The translations under genes and the position numbers were made by a program. The notes beneath the pieces were generated by a model. It did not search any database, had not been told where the DNA came from, and saw nothing but the letters and a program-made list of their open reading frames with translations. From contig CATXXC010000003.1 of the NCBI GenBank assembly GCA_958403385.1, positions 78,839 to 142,838 of the forward strand: a DNA stretch of 64,000 nucleotides. The letters are read 5' to 3'. Of this stretch, positions 63,376-64,000 are shown in pieces; within the stretch, counting starts at the first letter, position 1, and the number at the start of each line of letters is the position of its first letter. The DNA comes from an uncultured Collinsella sp. (GTDB taxonomy: Bacteria; Actinomycetota; Coriobacteriia; Coriobacteriales; Coriobacteriaceae).

Positions 63376-63461
63376 GTAGTCATTGGGGACGTTCTTAAAC
63401 GACTAGTCATTTAAGTCTGTCCCCAATGACTGCGGAAACCAGGCACTTGGGGACGTTCCTT
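63376..63461 (+). repeat. GTAGTCATTGGGGACG palindromic repeat, copy 2
   Basis: The 21-nt arm at 63376-63396 is identical to that at 57542; the inner second arm is deleted and TGTCCCCAATGACTGCGG follows. A further CTTGGGGACGTTCCTTTT at the end gives an additional partial arm. Confidence 0.85.
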
Positions 63462-63497
63462 TTAATATGAGCAGGACATTGTCAAGAGGCAAAATCG

Positions 63498-63532
63498 GGC
63501 CTGGCCCCAACGATATGGGGTCAGGCCCTCTC
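63498..63532. terminator. GC-rich hairpin
   Basis: GGGCCTGGCCCCA pairs with TGGGGTCAGGCCC across a six-base loop (one wobble). No clear T-run; it may stop transcription from either side. Confidence 0.4.
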
Positions 63533-63782
63533 CCTATATCAGCCCGTCCGCGGCGACCTCGGCGTGTCTTCCCGACGCTCGTCTTTGCAGTTTAATATCC
63601 GCCCGCGGCGATCTCTCGCTGGGCAATCCGTTGCTACGGCTGAGGCTTCTTCGTCGAACCGACAGTCTGTGCACGCGTGTGGCGCCCTGGGCGCTCGCAG
63701 AAAAGGGACCTGAGGTTCGCCTCAACGGCTTCGGATCGAACCGCTTCCGGGGTGATCGGCTTATGTGCGGGGGACCGGCCCC
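63533..63782. other. gene-free stretch before the transposase
   Basis: I see no supported gene. CCGCGGCGACCTC and CCGCGGCGATCTC recur 59 bases apart. GGGGGACCGGCCCCC at 63767-63781 is a hairpin just after the transposase stop. Confidence 0.4.
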
Positions 63783-64000
63783 CTACGCCTCCTCGGCCAT
63801 GAGGCCGACCGCCCACACCCAGCAGGCGAGCTCGCGCGCCGTGGCCACGTTCGCCTTGTTGCCGTGGACCCCGCGCGCGAGCAGCGCCTCCCGCCTCTCG
63901 ACCAGCCTCCGCACGCCCTTGGCGGCGTGCCTGCGGGCGCCCCGGTCTGGATTGGCAACACCTATTTGGACGATTCCGGGAGGGACAGCCCCGCCTCCCT
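63783..64000 (-). mobile_element. transposase, C-terminal part (IS110-like)
   Basis: On the minus strand a frame is open from the window edge to TAG at 63783 and reads GGAVPPGIVQIGVANPDRGA, then RRHAAKGVRRLVERREALLA and GVHGNKANVATARELACWVW. The Lys/Asn-rich then ARELA-x-x-VWA ending is like the C-terminus of IS110/IS116/IS902 transposases. About 72 residues are visible; the rest lies outside the window. No terminal inverted repeat is seen on this side, which IS110 elements lack anyway. Family call is from memory. Confidence 0.5.

Overview
The window is a high-GC bacterial chromosome segment. I infer an anaerobic gut actinobacterium of the class Coriobacteriia, most likely Collinsella or a close relative. 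The grounds are base composition, an actinobacterial FhaA/FhaB/PstP/SEDS-PBP/PknB cell-envelope cluster, pyruvate:ferredoxin oxidoreductase, many mannose-family PTS systems, orphan carbamate kinase and a DUF5692-type membrane protein. The species is not provable from this sequence alone.

Layout. 1-6400: 3' end of clpB, a small acidic protein, a DUF4143-type ATPase with its own palindromic promoter, an acidic membrane-anchored protein, a polytopic membrane protein and a TetR regulator. 6440-9820: a pair of TTGAC-N5-GTCAA operator-like sites, then a 925-residue Fe-S/FAD oxidoreductase and a HypA-like nickel chaperone. 10228-13510: mannose PTS EIIAB-EIIC-EIID plus DUF956. 13646: tRNA-Arg(CCT). 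13800-23500: a decayed accessory stretch with an alcohol dehydrogenase pseudogene, a kinase remnant, an internally deleted LevR copy, a second mannose-family PTS with a GH32 fructosidase, a full-length LevR and a HAD-phosphatase remnant. 23537-30420: a GntR-controlled locus (YfcC transporter, amidohydrolase, epimerase, SIS deglycase, PfkB kinase) resembling the fructoselysine (frl) and fructose-asparagine (fra) systems. 30914-40959, minus strand: kinase, FhaA, FhaB, PP2C phosphatase, fused SEDS-PBP and PknB. 41101-46170: YcxB-like protein, dnaX, a small membrane protein, ybaB, recR. 46416-50104: a second kinase/FHA module. 50308-54257: a probable structured RNA, pyruvate:ferredoxin oxidoreductase and an elaborate nested inverted repeat. 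54400-57416: a second DUF4143 ATPase with 34-bp tandem repeats upstream, then arcC. 57790-63286: a PRD regulator with a lactose/cellobiose PTS and GH1 phospho-beta-glucosidase. 63783-64000: 3' end of a transposase.

The genes point to a sugar-fermenting anaerobe: three PTS systems feed glycolysis, PFOR takes pyruvate to acetyl-CoA, and carbamate kinase may add ATP. Two intergenic palindromic repeat families (four 70-nt copies beginning ATAAGTTGC, and two copies built on GTAGTCATTGGGGACG) lie just after gene ends. The most promising leads are the Amadori-type catabolic locus, the structured RNA before the PFOR gene, the LevR/PTS duplication with reciprocal losses, and the TetR/oxidoreductase regulon with twin operators.
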